Source: Gordionus sp. m RMFG-2023 (taxonomy: Eukaryota; Nematomorpha; Gordioida; Chordodea; Parachordodidae). Taken from it: a stretch of DNA of 64,000 nucleotides. Below are positions 21,801-29,149 of this stretch, piece after piece. The translations under genes and the position numbers were made by a program. Under the pieces are notes generated by a model. That model did not search any database, was not told where the DNA came from, and was given only the letters and a program-made list of their open reading frames with translations. The DNA lies in contig NC_088779.1 of assembly GCF_954871325.1 (NCBI RefSeq), positions 18,540,846-18,604,845 of the forward strand, read 5' to 3'. Each line of letters opens with the position of its first letter. Position 1 is the first letter of the stretch.

Positions 21801-23777
21801 CTGGATTGTTAATTATTATATCTGTAATAGCTTTTGTTATTTTTGCTACCTTTTTTTGGATAATTTTTTTTTCTTAATAGGAGATATTCCAATTTCATTT
21901 AAAGTTATATTGATTTTATCTATTGATGTTGATGCTGTTATTTACATATTCACTATCAGAAATTATATTTTCAATATTTTTTATGACATTTATCACAAAT
22001 AGTGTTCCGCCTCAATGTTTGGATATTGTGTCATCCACGTCATGACTTTACGCAAGGTTCTGTTTATAATTAAAGTGTTTAGATTCTTTAAAAGGATTTA
22101 CGCATTTATATTTATACATTATAAATAATTTTTAGAAGAAAAATAATTAATATCAAAATATTTGTAAAATAAAAATTAATTAATATTAGGGCAGGTGCAT
22201 GAGAACTTGCTTTTATCTTTCAACAATTAATTATTATATTTTCTTGTATGAGATATTGGAATCTTAACTATCTTTTTAGGAAATTTAATCATTTATTATA
22301 AAAACTAATTTTTACAAGTTATCAATATAATAATAATAATAACAGTAAGTAAGCCTATCAAACAATCTATATAATATTTTTTCCTGTTAATAATGCTGGA
22401 AAATCTTATTAATTATGTTTAAAAATGAAAAAATAATAATTATCAAAACATGTTATTTTATAAAGGAGCGCCATCTATTTTTGAAAAAATATTTATTTTT
22501 TGATTTTAAAATCCCAATAATTAAAAAACTTATGGCTGTCCCAAGTTTAAATTTTTTTATGAATAGATATAAGGTTAGTGAATAAGAAAATATTAAATTC
22601 AAAAAAATTTGAAAAGCGAAACACCTTGAATTTTTATGTTTAAAATTTATAACGTAAATAAAAACCGCAACAATATTATTTCAAAAAAGTCCTTAATATT
22701 TAATAAAAGGCCTTTAATAGAGTTACAAAATGACATAACTTATATTTTTAAAATCATTATTTTTTAACTTATCCGAAAAAGGTCATTTTTGGCACTTTTG
22801 ACTATTGATATCTCTGGAACTGTGAGTACTAGGAAGCTAAAATTTTGGATTCGATGCTTTCAAATGATATTCTCTCAGCATACAAAATTTTAATGAAATT
22901 AAAAAGGTCAGGCCAAAAAGTTATCGATTTGGTATGGAATTACTCATGTGGGAAGACTTGCCTAGCTAATTTTTTTGTAAAAACCTTTACTTTTGTTGTA
23001 AACTCGAATTTAGAATCCTTTACCTAACCAATCATTTTGCTTTTTCCAAATTTCCAAATATTGTTTATTTTTTACTTTACCTTATAAAATAATAAATTTA
23101 TATTTAAAAAAATTTCTCCAAATCTAATTCACTGGTAGAAAGAATATAATTTTTCTACAACTAGTTTAACAATTTGATTATAAATTAGCAATTCATTCAA
23201 ATTTAATTCAACATTTACTTATGTTGATTTTTTGTGTAGTATGAAAAATATGTTTTTAAAATTAACCTATGTAAAAATACAATTAAAAAATTGATATCAG
23301 GTTAATATAGGATAAGAAATATAAATTAATTCTAAAAATAAACTTATCAAGGTCATTTAAATAACTGGAACAAAGCAAACTGTTTAAAATATCCAAATTT
23401 TGTAATGGCATGTATAAAGCTTGCTATAATAACATTATACACTAAAACACCCTTATGTGACTTTGCCTTATAATGGATGAAAATTTTTTATTTTTTAATA
23501 CCTTCCAATGTATTCTGTAATTCTAAAATTCTTGATATCAATTTTGCCTTTTCATCTTGATCTTCATTTGAATTACCAAATGACTGGGCTATTAAAATCT
23601 AAATTGATTATCAAGTTGATTATTTTACTATTATGAAGCATTGTGTTTAAGTTTTTAAAAATAACTGCATTATTGTGTGGCAATTCTTCTAAATCTATAA
23701 TATATTGTAAATTTATTCATTACAATAACAATACCTTCATCTTCATCAACTAGTGGTATATCACGATTGTTGTCCAT
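3868..23777 (-). CDS. SCOC: SCOC / UNC-69 short coiled-coil protein, complete in three exons
   Basis: The coding exons are 23777-23735 (43 nt), 23588-23502 (87 nt) and 4022-3868 (155 nt), totalling 285 nt, that is 94 residues plus stop. Both introns are phase 1 with GT-AG ends: GAAG|GTATTG..AATAG|CC and GAAG|GTATTA..TTTAG|AT. The protein starts [14 protein letters not shown], has a coiled coil at residues 27-75 and ends [24 protein letters not shown] and [14 protein letters not shown] are near-identical to animal SCOC, a small Golgi-associated coiled-coil protein that binds ARL1-type GTPases and FEZ1/UNC-76 and acts in axon growth and autophagy (family knowledge). The chosen ATG gives the usual 80-95 residue length. 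An in-frame ATG nine codons upstream (23804) is an alternative start. The frame stays open back to TTTAACAG|CAGGCACTC (about 23831), which could be an acceptor for a longer isoform. Intron 2 is 19,479 bp and packed with transposons. Confidence 0.92.
4674..5150 (+). pseudogene. hAT transposase N-terminal (BED finger) remnant
   Basis: In broken + strand frames, a segment starting near 4740 carries WPIYRAYF and, in the next frame, [17 protein letters not shown]. The pattern resembles the BED zinc finger at the start of hAT transposases, where an aromatic-rich strand precedes the Cys pair and a STSNTVKHLR-like helix precedes the His pair. An open stretch at 4960-5151 ([18 protein letters not shown]) may be the following region. 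At least two frame changes and several stops are present. No ends or target duplication were found. Confidence 0.4.
5320..5400. repeat. GC-rich repeat end, possible MITE terminus
   Basis: A short island in AT-rich DNA with repeated GGCGGCG and GGCGGCGATGGCGCGGCGG-type motifs around 5340-5393. It looks like subterminal repeat sequence of a DNA transposon. The partner end was not found. Confidence 0.25.
5451..5714 (-). pseudogene. hAT transposase C-terminal dimerisation domain remnant
   Basis: An open minus-strand frame of about 87 codons reads DDLDFWK...[15 protein letters not shown] and then ..[34 protein letters not shown]. This is the order of the hAT C-terminal dimerisation domain (PF05699): D-L/F-W, P-L-LA...L..P, S-ER-FS-G....RR..L.P....L.FL..N. 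The core ER-FS residues are altered, so the copy is degenerate. It lies opposite in strand to the BED remnant at 4674-5150 and is probably a different insertion. Confidence 0.65.
5715..6530. other. AT-rich intron sequence
   Basis: No coding or repeat structure could be supported except a short inverted pair TCCTGGGGTTTACC/AACCCCAG near 6462-6483, which recalls the piggyBac subterminal motif at 1884. Confidence 0.3.
6944..7390 (-). pseudogene. Zinc-knuckle accessory protein of the MULE-like element, left copy
   Basis: Minus-strand blocks in order: an acidic start ([16 protein letters not shown]), an Arg/Ser-rich stretch, a Cys-His motif [12 protein letters not shown] near 7100-7135, a Pro/Arg-rich block ([14 protein letters not shown]) and an acidic tail ending at 6944. 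The finger is CCHC-like but with three residues, not four, between the second Cys and the His. The frame is broken. Function is unknown; a nucleic-acid-binding accessory or Gag-like protein is possible. The right copy lies at 8400-8890. Confidence 0.5.
7480..7895 (-). pseudogene. MULE-like transposase C-terminal remnant, left copy
   Basis: On the minus strand, [16 protein letters not shown] is followed by [13 protein letters not shown] residues, then [14 protein letters not shown], then a block ending [13 protein letters not shown]. The NNDCES-N--LK-LVD-K pattern and the following ER-AxxGxG are shared with a MULE-type transposase group common in invertebrates (family knowledge, recalled without a search). 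The copy is interrupted and lacks the N-terminus and most catalytic residues. Confidence 0.5.
7922..8285 (+). pseudogene. MULE-like transposase C-terminal remnant, right copy
   Basis: Plus-strand open frame from 7922 ([16 protein letters not shown]...) through [20 protein letters not shown], then NNDCESFNS and [17 protein letters not shown]. It extends further toward the N-terminus than the left copy because it includes the 214-bp spacer between the arms. It is broken and incomplete, and is preceded by no recognisable catalytic DDE region. Confidence 0.5.
8400..8890 (+). pseudogene. Zinc-knuckle accessory protein of the MULE-like element, right copy
   Basis: Same order as the left copy: [20 protein letters not shown] (about 8493-8552), an Arg/Ser/Pro-rich stretch ([11 protein letters not shown]), CFRCGGNHY near 8679-8705, [14 protein letters not shown] near 8763-8800 and an Asp-rich end (DDDDLDFDE) with stop at 8889-8891. 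An acceptor-like TTTTATTATTTTTAG just before GATGACTTCGA (about 8410) is conserved in both copies, which suggests the gene began in an upstream exon. Broken in more than one place. Confidence 0.5.
9288..9555. other. AT-rich intron sequence
   Basis: No features supported. Confidence 0.3.
9556..10659 (-). mobile_element. Non-autonomous hAT element with TAGGGGT ends
   Basis: The left end begins TAGGGGTATACCGAT. The right end, read on the minus strand, begins TAGGGATGTACCGAT and continues with repeated ATATCGG/CCGATAT motifs, so terminal and subterminal inverted repeats are present. A second head (TAGGGGTGTATACC at about 9931) starts an internal direct duplication of roughly 370 bp (9556-9925 and 9931-10290 are near-identical). 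A transposase fragment lies at 10293-10410. No clean 8-bp target duplication was found, so the boundary could be off by a few bases or the flanks have drifted. Confidence 0.65.
10293..10410 (-). pseudogene. hAT transposase extreme C-terminus
   Basis: The minus strand reads [20 protein letters not shown] and then [15 protein letters not shown] in one frame. This is the hAT dimerisation signature (FS-AG-I.S..R.RL.P.K.E.L.FL..N). It is the only coding trace in the element and ends about 250 bp from its right terminus, the normal place for a transposase 3' end. Confidence 0.8.
10925..11085 (-). repeat. tRNA-derived SINE-like fossil
   Basis: On the minus strand a box-A-like TTAGTTAATAACTTTAAACC (about 11053-11071) is followed about 30 nt later by a box-B-like GAGTTCGAATCC (plus coordinates about 11016-11027), the spacing of a tRNA gene's internal promoter. 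A TTGTCAA heptamer sits where the anticodon loop would be. The stems are too degraded for a functional tRNA. A further 80-90 bp (GGTTCCATCTAAGCGGGG...) forms the body. No second copy was found in this window. Confidence 0.45.
11410..11953 (+). pseudogene. LINE ORF 3' end (C-terminal endonuclease-like domain)
   Basis: Blocks in order: [19 protein letters not shown] and [18 protein letters not shown] (about 11470-11590), [20 protein letters not shown] (about 11611-11670) directly followed by YTCVSSF, then a 3' part with [20 protein letters not shown] and a stop at 11951-11953. The RPDG...WD-TC signature and preceding Cys/His knuckle are characteristic of the C-terminal domain of an invertebrate LINE group; they fit a restriction-like endonuclease (inference). 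The last 108 codons are uninterrupted. The RT domain is missing, so this is a 5'-truncated insertion. Confidence 0.75.
12221..12228. repeat. Left 8-bp target-site duplication of the foldback element
   Basis: TATACTAC immediately precedes the terminal TAGTGTTGCG and is repeated exactly at 19192-19199 after the opposite terminus. An 8-bp duplication is the hAT and P superfamily length. Confidence 0.85.
12283..12556. repeat. 17-bp tandem repeat, left arm
   Basis: About 14-16 variants of GGCTAAGCCTAAAAATC in tandem, with some units carrying an inserted AATTAGGCTAA. The mirrored array is at 18985-19175. The motif contains the palindrome GGCTAAGCC-like core TTAGGCTTAGCC. Confidence 0.85.
12975..15880 (-). 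mobile_element. Nearly intact hAT transposon nested in the foldback element
   Basis: The terminal inverted repeats are CAGGGATGCGAACCCG (left) and CAGGGATTCGAACCGAAC (right, minus strand), flanked by an exact 8-bp duplication CTTTTTTG at 12967-12974 and 15881-15888. Both subterminal regions carry GGTTCGGGTTCGG-type repeats (12998-13105 and 15750-15878). Removing the element and one duplication rejoins the foldback arm perfectly, so it arrived after the foldback formed. It holds one transposase gene on the minus strand (13237-15240). At 2.9 kb it is in the full-length range for hAT. Confidence 0.9.
13237..15240 (-). pseudogene. hAT transposase, BED-finger type, lightly damaged
   Basis: Order on the minus strand: a BED zinc finger with [22 protein letters not shown] (about 15065-15160); a hAT linker region ending [13 protein letters not shown] (about 14610); [17 protein letters not shown] (about 14520-14570); [17 protein letters not shown] (about 14325-14375); [27 protein letters not shown] (about 13864); and the C-terminal dimerisation domain [18 protein letters not shown]...[19 protein letters not shown] ending at the TGA at 13237. 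Two introns fit exactly in frame: 13862-13761 (102 nt) and 13406-13366 (41 nt), both GT-AG. Damage seen: one frame change near 14587-14600 and one stop after RHPT near 14258. No in-frame ATG opens the first block, so an upstream exon or a lost start is likely. hAT transposases cut and paste through a DDE/RNase H-like fold in the nucleus. Confidence 0.85.
15931..17045 (+). repeat. 119-bp satellite array, left half
   Basis: The core GACAATTGTC begins at 15931, 16050, 16159, 16278, 16397, 16516, 16635, 16754, 16873 (one variant base) and 16992, a spacing of 119 bp throughout except one interval of 109. From 16159 onward, units alternate between two types (CATAATGGTTAA or CATAGAAAAG on one, CATAATCGTTAT or CCAATGAAAAG on the other), giving a 238-bp higher-order unit. 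Each unit also holds TTAATAACATGTGTAAA and TTTAGTGAAGATGTACC. Confidence 0.9.
17046..17335. other. Unique centre of the foldback element
   Basis: About 290 bp not found elsewhere in the window, lying between the two inverted arrays. It contains no supported gene. It would form the loop if the arms paired. Confidence 0.6.
17336..18535 (-). repeat. 119-bp satellite array, right half (inverted)
   Basis: The same unit in inverted orientation, with GACAATTGTC cores at about 17357, 17451, 17570, 17684 (degenerate), 17798, 17917 (one variant base), 18036, 18153, 18272, 18391 and 18510. The first interval is shortened. Units here end TTTAAACATGTT more often than TTTACACATGTT. Short open frames across this array are repeat artefacts, as they share the same peptide every unit. 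Confidence 0.9.
18985..19175. repeat. 17-bp tandem repeat, right arm (inverted)
   Basis: GGCTTAGCCGATTTTTAGGCTTAACCTAATTA units, the inverse of the left array, in fewer copies. A TTTTAGTTTTAGCCGA variant occurs twice. Confidence 0.8.
19192..19199. repeat. Right 8-bp target-site duplication of the foldback element
   Basis: TATACTAC, identical to 12221-12228. Confidence 0.85.
19614..22950 (-). mobile_element. DNA transposon with ~600-bp TIRs, superfamily unassigned
   Basis: The left arm begins GGGTAATTCCATATCAAATC and the right arm, read on the minus strand, begins GAGTAATTCCATACCAAATC. The inverted match continues through ATCGATAACTTTT.GGCC and AATATCATT.GAAAGCATCG for about 600 bp (left to about 20230, right from about 22400), with small length differences. 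Between the arms, minus-strand fragments of one protein family are found (20440-22100). No target duplication was evident beside the ends. Length is about 3.3 kb. Confidence 0.7.
20290..22100 (-). pseudogene. Transposase-like protein of the long-TIR element, broken
   Basis: Order on the minus strand: a basic region ending [10 protein letters not shown] (about 21570); [19 protein letters not shown] (about 21480-21540); [33 protein letters not shown] and, past a stop, ASGTHTV.VCSIHP (about 21265-21450); [20 protein letters not shown] with [16 protein letters not shown] (about 21070-21200); and weaker blocks such as [13 protein letters not shown] toward 20470. I recall this order (SDE-SR--PGKKD, LKEL...FKFA-RPK-C, ASGTHSVCVC-IH, ICDFSENYSFVxQDE) from an uncharacterised transposon protein family in invertebrates; I cannot name its superfamily. 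At least four stops or frame changes are visible. Confidence 0.6.
22951..23501. other. AT-rich 5' part of SCOC intron 2
   Basis: No repeat end or coding sequence supported. This is the only long piece of the intron not assigned to a mobile element near its donor site. Confidence 0.3.
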
Positions 23778-24318
23778 ATTATAATTTTGAATACCACAGA
23801 TCATTTTTGACAGATCCGTGATGAGTGCCTGCTGTTAAATATTGGCATGATAAAATATGTTATTTATAAAAGACAATATATCACATATTTTATTCCATAG
23901 ACTAAGAGTTTGAGCAAATATCCCATAGCTCTTAAGATAAATTTTATTCGGACTAAGCATACACTTTGTAAAAGGCAGAGATTTCTTATATAACCATTAG
24001 CCGCTGACGATAGCCCGGCAAAAAACCCCAGAAAAAAATACTACCTAATCCTAGAAAAACGAGTCCCAGAAAATTTGATATAACCGCCCGCTCCATTAGT
24101 AGTATTAGCAAATTATCTATTTGATTTTAATATTCTAGATTCAAACTAGGCTTGATTTTGGCTAAAATTATGATAAACCAGAGATGCATCCCAATTTATT
24201 TGAATGTTGGAAACTAAGAGGCATGTTTCTCAAACACCAAGTAATATGAGCTGGTGATCAGGGTCGTTGAGAGTAGATTAGCTAAATTGATATACTAAGC
24301 AGGCATTGTTGTAGTTGT
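23778..24318 (-). promoter_or_regulatory. Presumed SCOC 5' region
   Basis: Upstream of the SCOC start, the minus strand between about 24105 and 23985 is richer in G and C than its surroundings (GGGCGGTTATATC..., GCCGGGCTATCGTCAGCGGC). It could be promoter or a 5' UTR exon; a donor-like AATG|GTTATA follows at about 23985 and an acceptor-like TTTAACAG lies at about 23831. This is inference from position and base composition only. The LTR element at 24324 sits only about 550 bp upstream of the start codon. Confidence 0.3.
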
Positions 24319-24323
24319 GTATT

Positions 24324-24513
24324 TGTTGTGATGTCCAAATTGATCGCTATCTATTAACTAATCGCTATCTATAAATAAAAGTGATTTTTTTTGTTCTTTA
24401 TATTAAATTAACTTCAACCTCGCGGACTCATTTTATAAAATAAATTCAATAATTCGATATAAATTTTTATTATCACTTTCTTAATTTTGTTCTTCTTCCT
24501 GCCAACCTTAACA
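24324..24513 (+). repeat. 5' LTR
   Basis: Short LTR with TG...CA ends, matched by 28793-29076. Confidence 0.85.
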
Positions 24514-24834
24514 TGGTGGCAGTGGCTATCTTTGTAAATTAAAATTGTACTAAAATATAATTTCATATTTCTAAAAAAAAATAATTATATTATATAAAAA
24601 AAAAACAAGAATAAAATTTTTTTTCAATTAATTAAATATGATTGAAGATAAAAAATTAATGCTTCTAATGATACTATGTTATATAAATACGAATTTCCTA
24701 AATATATAAGAAACATCGATATATATTTAACCAAAATTGAACTTATTTTTTAAAAAAATAACAGCACAGATGAGGATAACGCCCCGACCTTACTTCATAA
24801 TTTACCTGATGAGGTATTTTCAAAATTACATTCG

Positions 24835-25676
24835 ATGTGCACTGAGTCCGATCTCAAGAAATTGTCGATACTCATCAACAAACTTAGATTATTACAGCCT
24901 TCCAAGATTCGAAACAAAAAAATTAGCGAATTCAATGCAGCGGTTCAAAAAGAGAGAGAAAGTTTTTTAGATTGGGTTACCCGTATTTGTCAACTCAGTA
25001 TGGACTGCAACTTTATCGGCTACGACAGGGTTTTAGAAAAAATAAAGGTATCAAGCTCTTCTAATGAAATTAAATACAGAATTAAAGATTTACTCATTTT
25101 AGATGACATTATAAAGGTAGGCAAAGAATTAAACGAAACTGACATCGAAACATCTATACATAAGATTGTTATCAAAGAAAATACACACTCCGATCTAAAA
25201 CATTTGGAGGGAGCAAGACAAGGTAAGAAAGTTTATGAACTAATATTAGTTATGACAACTCCCAGATGATGCCATATGTTGAGAGCAACAGATATCATGA
25301 TAATATCTACAGCCATCAGTTTAGACAACCATGGCAGACTCGGCCATATTATGGCAACATAAGATTTAACAACCAAAATAACTATCATTTTTCAAGACGA
25401 AATTATGATAGATTTTGTGATCAAAATAGATGGGAAACTTCTTATATTCCTTTCAATAATCACAACACAAGAGATAACAATAATAATAGATTTAATAATA
25501 ACAACAAAGGACATAATAATAATTACAAGCCTTTTAATGATTTCAAAAACCACAATAGATTTGACAACACCAGACAACCGTTTCAAAATTTTAGAGGTTA
25601 TAATAGATCCAACTTGCATCAACAGTTTTACGATCATGACAATAATAATTACATGAATCATAATCCTAGACATTAA
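24835..25676 (+). pseudogene. Gag-like region of the gypsy fossil
   Basis: A first part has the helical capsid-like composition of retrotransposon Gag. It is followed by a long Asn/Arg/His-rich tail (25266-25676), which replaces a recognisable CCHC knuckle and may bind nucleic acid (inference). It is part of a fossil element. Confidence 0.55.
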
Positions 25677-25679
25677 GTA

Positions 25680-28650
25680 CCTTATTCAAATAAAATTAAT
25701 ACAGTTGATATAGAAGAGATCGAAGACGACAAAATCATATCAATCGATAAGAAAGGTTATAAATTGTTAAATATAGATATAAATAACGTAGAAAACGAAG
25801 TACAAAATGTCAAAGATGACGCATACATGGTGAACATCAAAATTAATAACATCTTGACTTCACTACAAGTGAATACGGGCACGAAATTCACAAAATAAGA
25901 AAGTAGGCATAAAAAACATTACGAAGTCCAACATTCAGTTATCTGGTTACGACGGCAAGACCATACAAGTGATAGACTCAACAAGACTGAATGTAGAATA
26001 CGAAGGAAATTCTCTAATTTTAGATGCATTGATAGTAAACAGTAACAAGATGCCTTTATTAGGAAGATCTTGGTTAAAACATTTTAAAAACATACTTGAA
26101 AAATTCATAGGCTTAATTGACACGGATCATAAAGATGATTTGGCGGAATTAATATCCAATTGTAAGTCTAAATTAAATAATAAACCTGTCGTAAAAACGC
26201 AAGTCAGATTACGACTAAAGTCAAATGCTAAGTCAAAAATTATACCACCGAGAAGGGTACCTTATTCTAGAGTAGATATTATAACTAAAGAATTATATAC
26301 CTGGCTGGAAAACAAGATCATCGAGCCGGTTAAAGTCGTTAGATGGGAGAGTCCACTCACACCAGTTTTTAAAAACAAGGGGAGTCTCAGATTGTGCGCC
26401 AACTTTAAAGACACAGTTAACCCAGCGCTTGAAGATTTCAAATACCCCATACCTAGAATTAACGATTTGATTGCCAAGTTAGCTGAAGGGAAAAAATTTA
26501 GTAAAATTGATTACAAACAAGCCTTCCTGCAAATTCCTATTCACAAAGACTCTAGAGATTTGCTAACTATATCCACGCATACAGGATACTTCAGATTCAC
26601 GAGACTTCCGTTCGGACTGAAACCATCTTCAGCCATATTTTAACAGACTATGGAGCAGGTTTTCGGAGATTTAAAAGATGTTATATTCTACATTGACGAC
26701 TTGTTAATTATAGGTGATAACGATGAGATACATTTGGAGAACATTAAAAAAGTATTCGAAAAGATCATCAAGTATGGATTAACCCCCAATTTCGACAAAA
26801 GTTTATTCCTGCAAGATAAAATACGCTTTTTGGGACATGATATAGACAAACATTGTATACATCCCAACGATGATAAAATTAAAGCAATTATAGATATGCC
26901 GGAACCAAAAAATTTAGAAGAAATATCTACCTTCTTAGGCATGGCGAGCTATTACCGTAAATTTTTAAACAGTTTTGCGGATCTGGCAGATCCACTATAT
27001 AAAATAATCAACAAAAATAAATGGTCTTGGGATACCGAACATCAAGAATGCTATAAAAGAATAAAAACTTTAATCAGTCAACCTCCCACATTGAACTTTT
27101 TCAATCCTGATTTACCATAGGTATAGCCGCGGATGCATCTAAACGCGGTTTGGGAGCTATTTTTTTCACTTAGAAGGGGATGGCAAAGACCGATAGCTTT
27201 TGCCTCAAAATTCTTACTTAAATCCGAAAGAAATTACACTAACATTGAACGCGAAGTGTTGGCAATTATTTTTGTGATGAAAAGATTTCAAGAATATCTT
27301 ATCGGAACTAAATTTACAATCATCACCGATCACAAGCCCTTGATTTATATATTTTCCAAAGGTTTAAAAGAAAATTCATCTATGTCGATGAGATTGCAGA
27401 AGTGGAATATTGCAATGGGAGCTTACGACTTCGAAATACGACATAGAGCGGGTAAGCACAACACGGTGTCAGATTGTTTGTCCAGATTGCCATTAACACC
27501 TTCAGAAGAAGAAATACACATTATAAATGTTATAAAAGAAAATAATGATTTATGGGACGTACCAATTAACTTTAAAATGATCGAAAAAGAATTGTAACGA
27601 CTGAGAATTAATGGAAATAATGAACGATATTAGAAACTGGTGACGGAATTATGTATTATGGGAAATTGACTATTTAAAGAAATAAAATCATCATACCTAA
27701 AGTTTTAAGAAAATCAATACTACAACATTTACACGAAGGACACTTGGGTGCTGGCAAAACCAAACATTTAGCTAAAGAATACCTTTGGTGGCCTGGAATT
27801 AGCAATGATATTGAAACGAAGTAAAAGAATGCAAATCATGTAACATTTGGGCCGATAATCACACACACAGTATTCTTGTATGTTAACGACGAAGCCATTC
27901 GAAAGAAAACACATTGATTACGCTGGGCCATTTTTTAACAAGTACTGGTTGCTTATAGTAGATGCGTACAGTAAGTTTCCTATAATCACGCTGTGAAATC
28001 AATAACCTCGGAATTTACAATAAAAAAATTGATGAAAACAATTAGCTTATTTGGTATTCCAGAACAAATAGTTTCTGATAATGGCTCAAACTTTACAAGT
28101 CAACTATTCAAAAAATTTGTAGAGACCATGATATACATCACTTTCAGACTTCAGCTCACCATCAACAGTCAAACGGGCAAGTTGAAAGGATGGTAAGAAC
28201 CTTTAAATCACATATGAAGAAGTGCATGGAACAAAATAACATGGACATAGATATCGCTTTGGAGAAATTTTTGTTGAATTACAGAAACACGCCAAACAGT
28301 ACGACTGGCATCCCACAAAGAAACTCATGTTCAATCATGATATGAGAACAAATTGGGATTTATTAAAATATAAGAAAGACGACGACAACACTTCGTTCAC
28401 AGTTTTACCAAAAAATAGAACGATGAATATTCGAGAAAAAATTTTGTATAGAAATTTTGGAGTAAACAAGTGGGATGAAGGCGTTATAATTAAAAAAGAA
28501 AGTAACATGTTATTTCAAATTCAAACGAAAAATGGTATATTAAGGAGGCACTTAGACCAACTTAAGAAAAGATTTACCACTGACGAAGTATTAATTTATG
28601 ACCCTAATATTTTACCTACGATTACATTACAAGGAGAGAAATGTTACTGA
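25680..28650 (+). pseudogene. Pol region of the gypsy fossil
   Basis: Recognisable parts in order: a protease-like region (about 25830-26100, with LLGRSWL); reverse transcriptase (about 26250-26960) with FSKIDYKQAF, LPFGLKP and YIDDLLI; an RNase H region (about 27120-27500) with FASKFL...ERNYTNIEREVLAII, TDHKPL and a following chromodomain-less spacer; and an integrase region (about 27690-28350) with WWPGI, SDNGSNFTS and FLLNYRNTP. These are typical Ty3/gypsy motifs. The whole is a broken fossil. Confidence 0.85.
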
Positions 28651-28792
28651 ACAAGAAAAAGATTGTACAGCCGACGTTACGAGGCCTAGCCGTAATAGAA
28701 CATTACCCGCACGATATCAAGATTATATTTTAAACATAAAAGATTTACGTCCAAGAAGAATTTGAGCGGAGTTTGTTTCTTAAGGGATAAAA

Positions 28793-29076
28793 TGTTGTGA
28801 TGTCCAAATTGATCGCTATCTATTAACTAATCGCTATCTATTAAATAAAGGATTGATTTTTTTTGTTCTTTATATTAAATTAACTTTAACCTCGCGGACT
28901 CGTTTTATAAAATTAACTCAATAATTCGATATAAATTACTTGATAGATTTTGTAAACTATATAAACTTAGAAATTTATTGTACTTATGAGTGAAAATATT
29001 TTTAAAATAAATTTGTTAAATAAAAGTTTTTATTATCACTTTCTTAATTTTGTTCTTCTCCATGCCAACCTTAACA
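28793..29076 (+). repeat. 3' LTR
   Basis: Longer of the two LTRs, ending CCTTAACA at the GTATT target duplication. Confidence 0.85.
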
Positions 29077-29149
29077 GTATTTTTACATTATAAATATATA
29101 ACTTTATATAATATCCAAAATCCAAGGTTAATCAAATAATATTTAAATG

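Larger units (their letters stand above)
4023..23501 (-). other. SCOC intron 2, transposon-filled
   Basis: The intron runs from the GT at 23501-23500 to the AG at 4024-4023 (minus strand). It contains at least eight separate mobile elements, two of them nested, and no other host exon that could be recognised. Everything annotated between these coordinates is carried inside the SCOC primary transcript if the splice assignment is right. Confidence 0.85.
24324..29076 (+). mobile_element. Ty3/gypsy LTR retrotransposon fossil
   Basis: The LTRs lie at 24324-24513 and 28793-29076; both start TGTTGTGATGTCC and end CCTTAACA, and they are close in sequence but unequal in length. A 5-bp target duplication GTATT flanks the element (24319-24323 and 29077-29081). 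A TGGTGGCAGTGG primer-binding-like site follows the left LTR, and a purine-rich tract precedes the right one. The internal order is Gag-like, protease, reverse transcriptase, RNase H, integrase, which is the Ty3/gypsy order. It is a broken copy with several interruptions. The still-similar LTRs and exact duplication suggest a fairly recent insertion. Confidence 0.9.

Noticed and set aside
25392-25673. Minus-strand frame opposite the Asn-rich Gag tail
   Set aside because: It is the shadow of the Asn-rich plus-strand repeats (AAT/ATT codons) and has a low-complexity Ile/Val composition.
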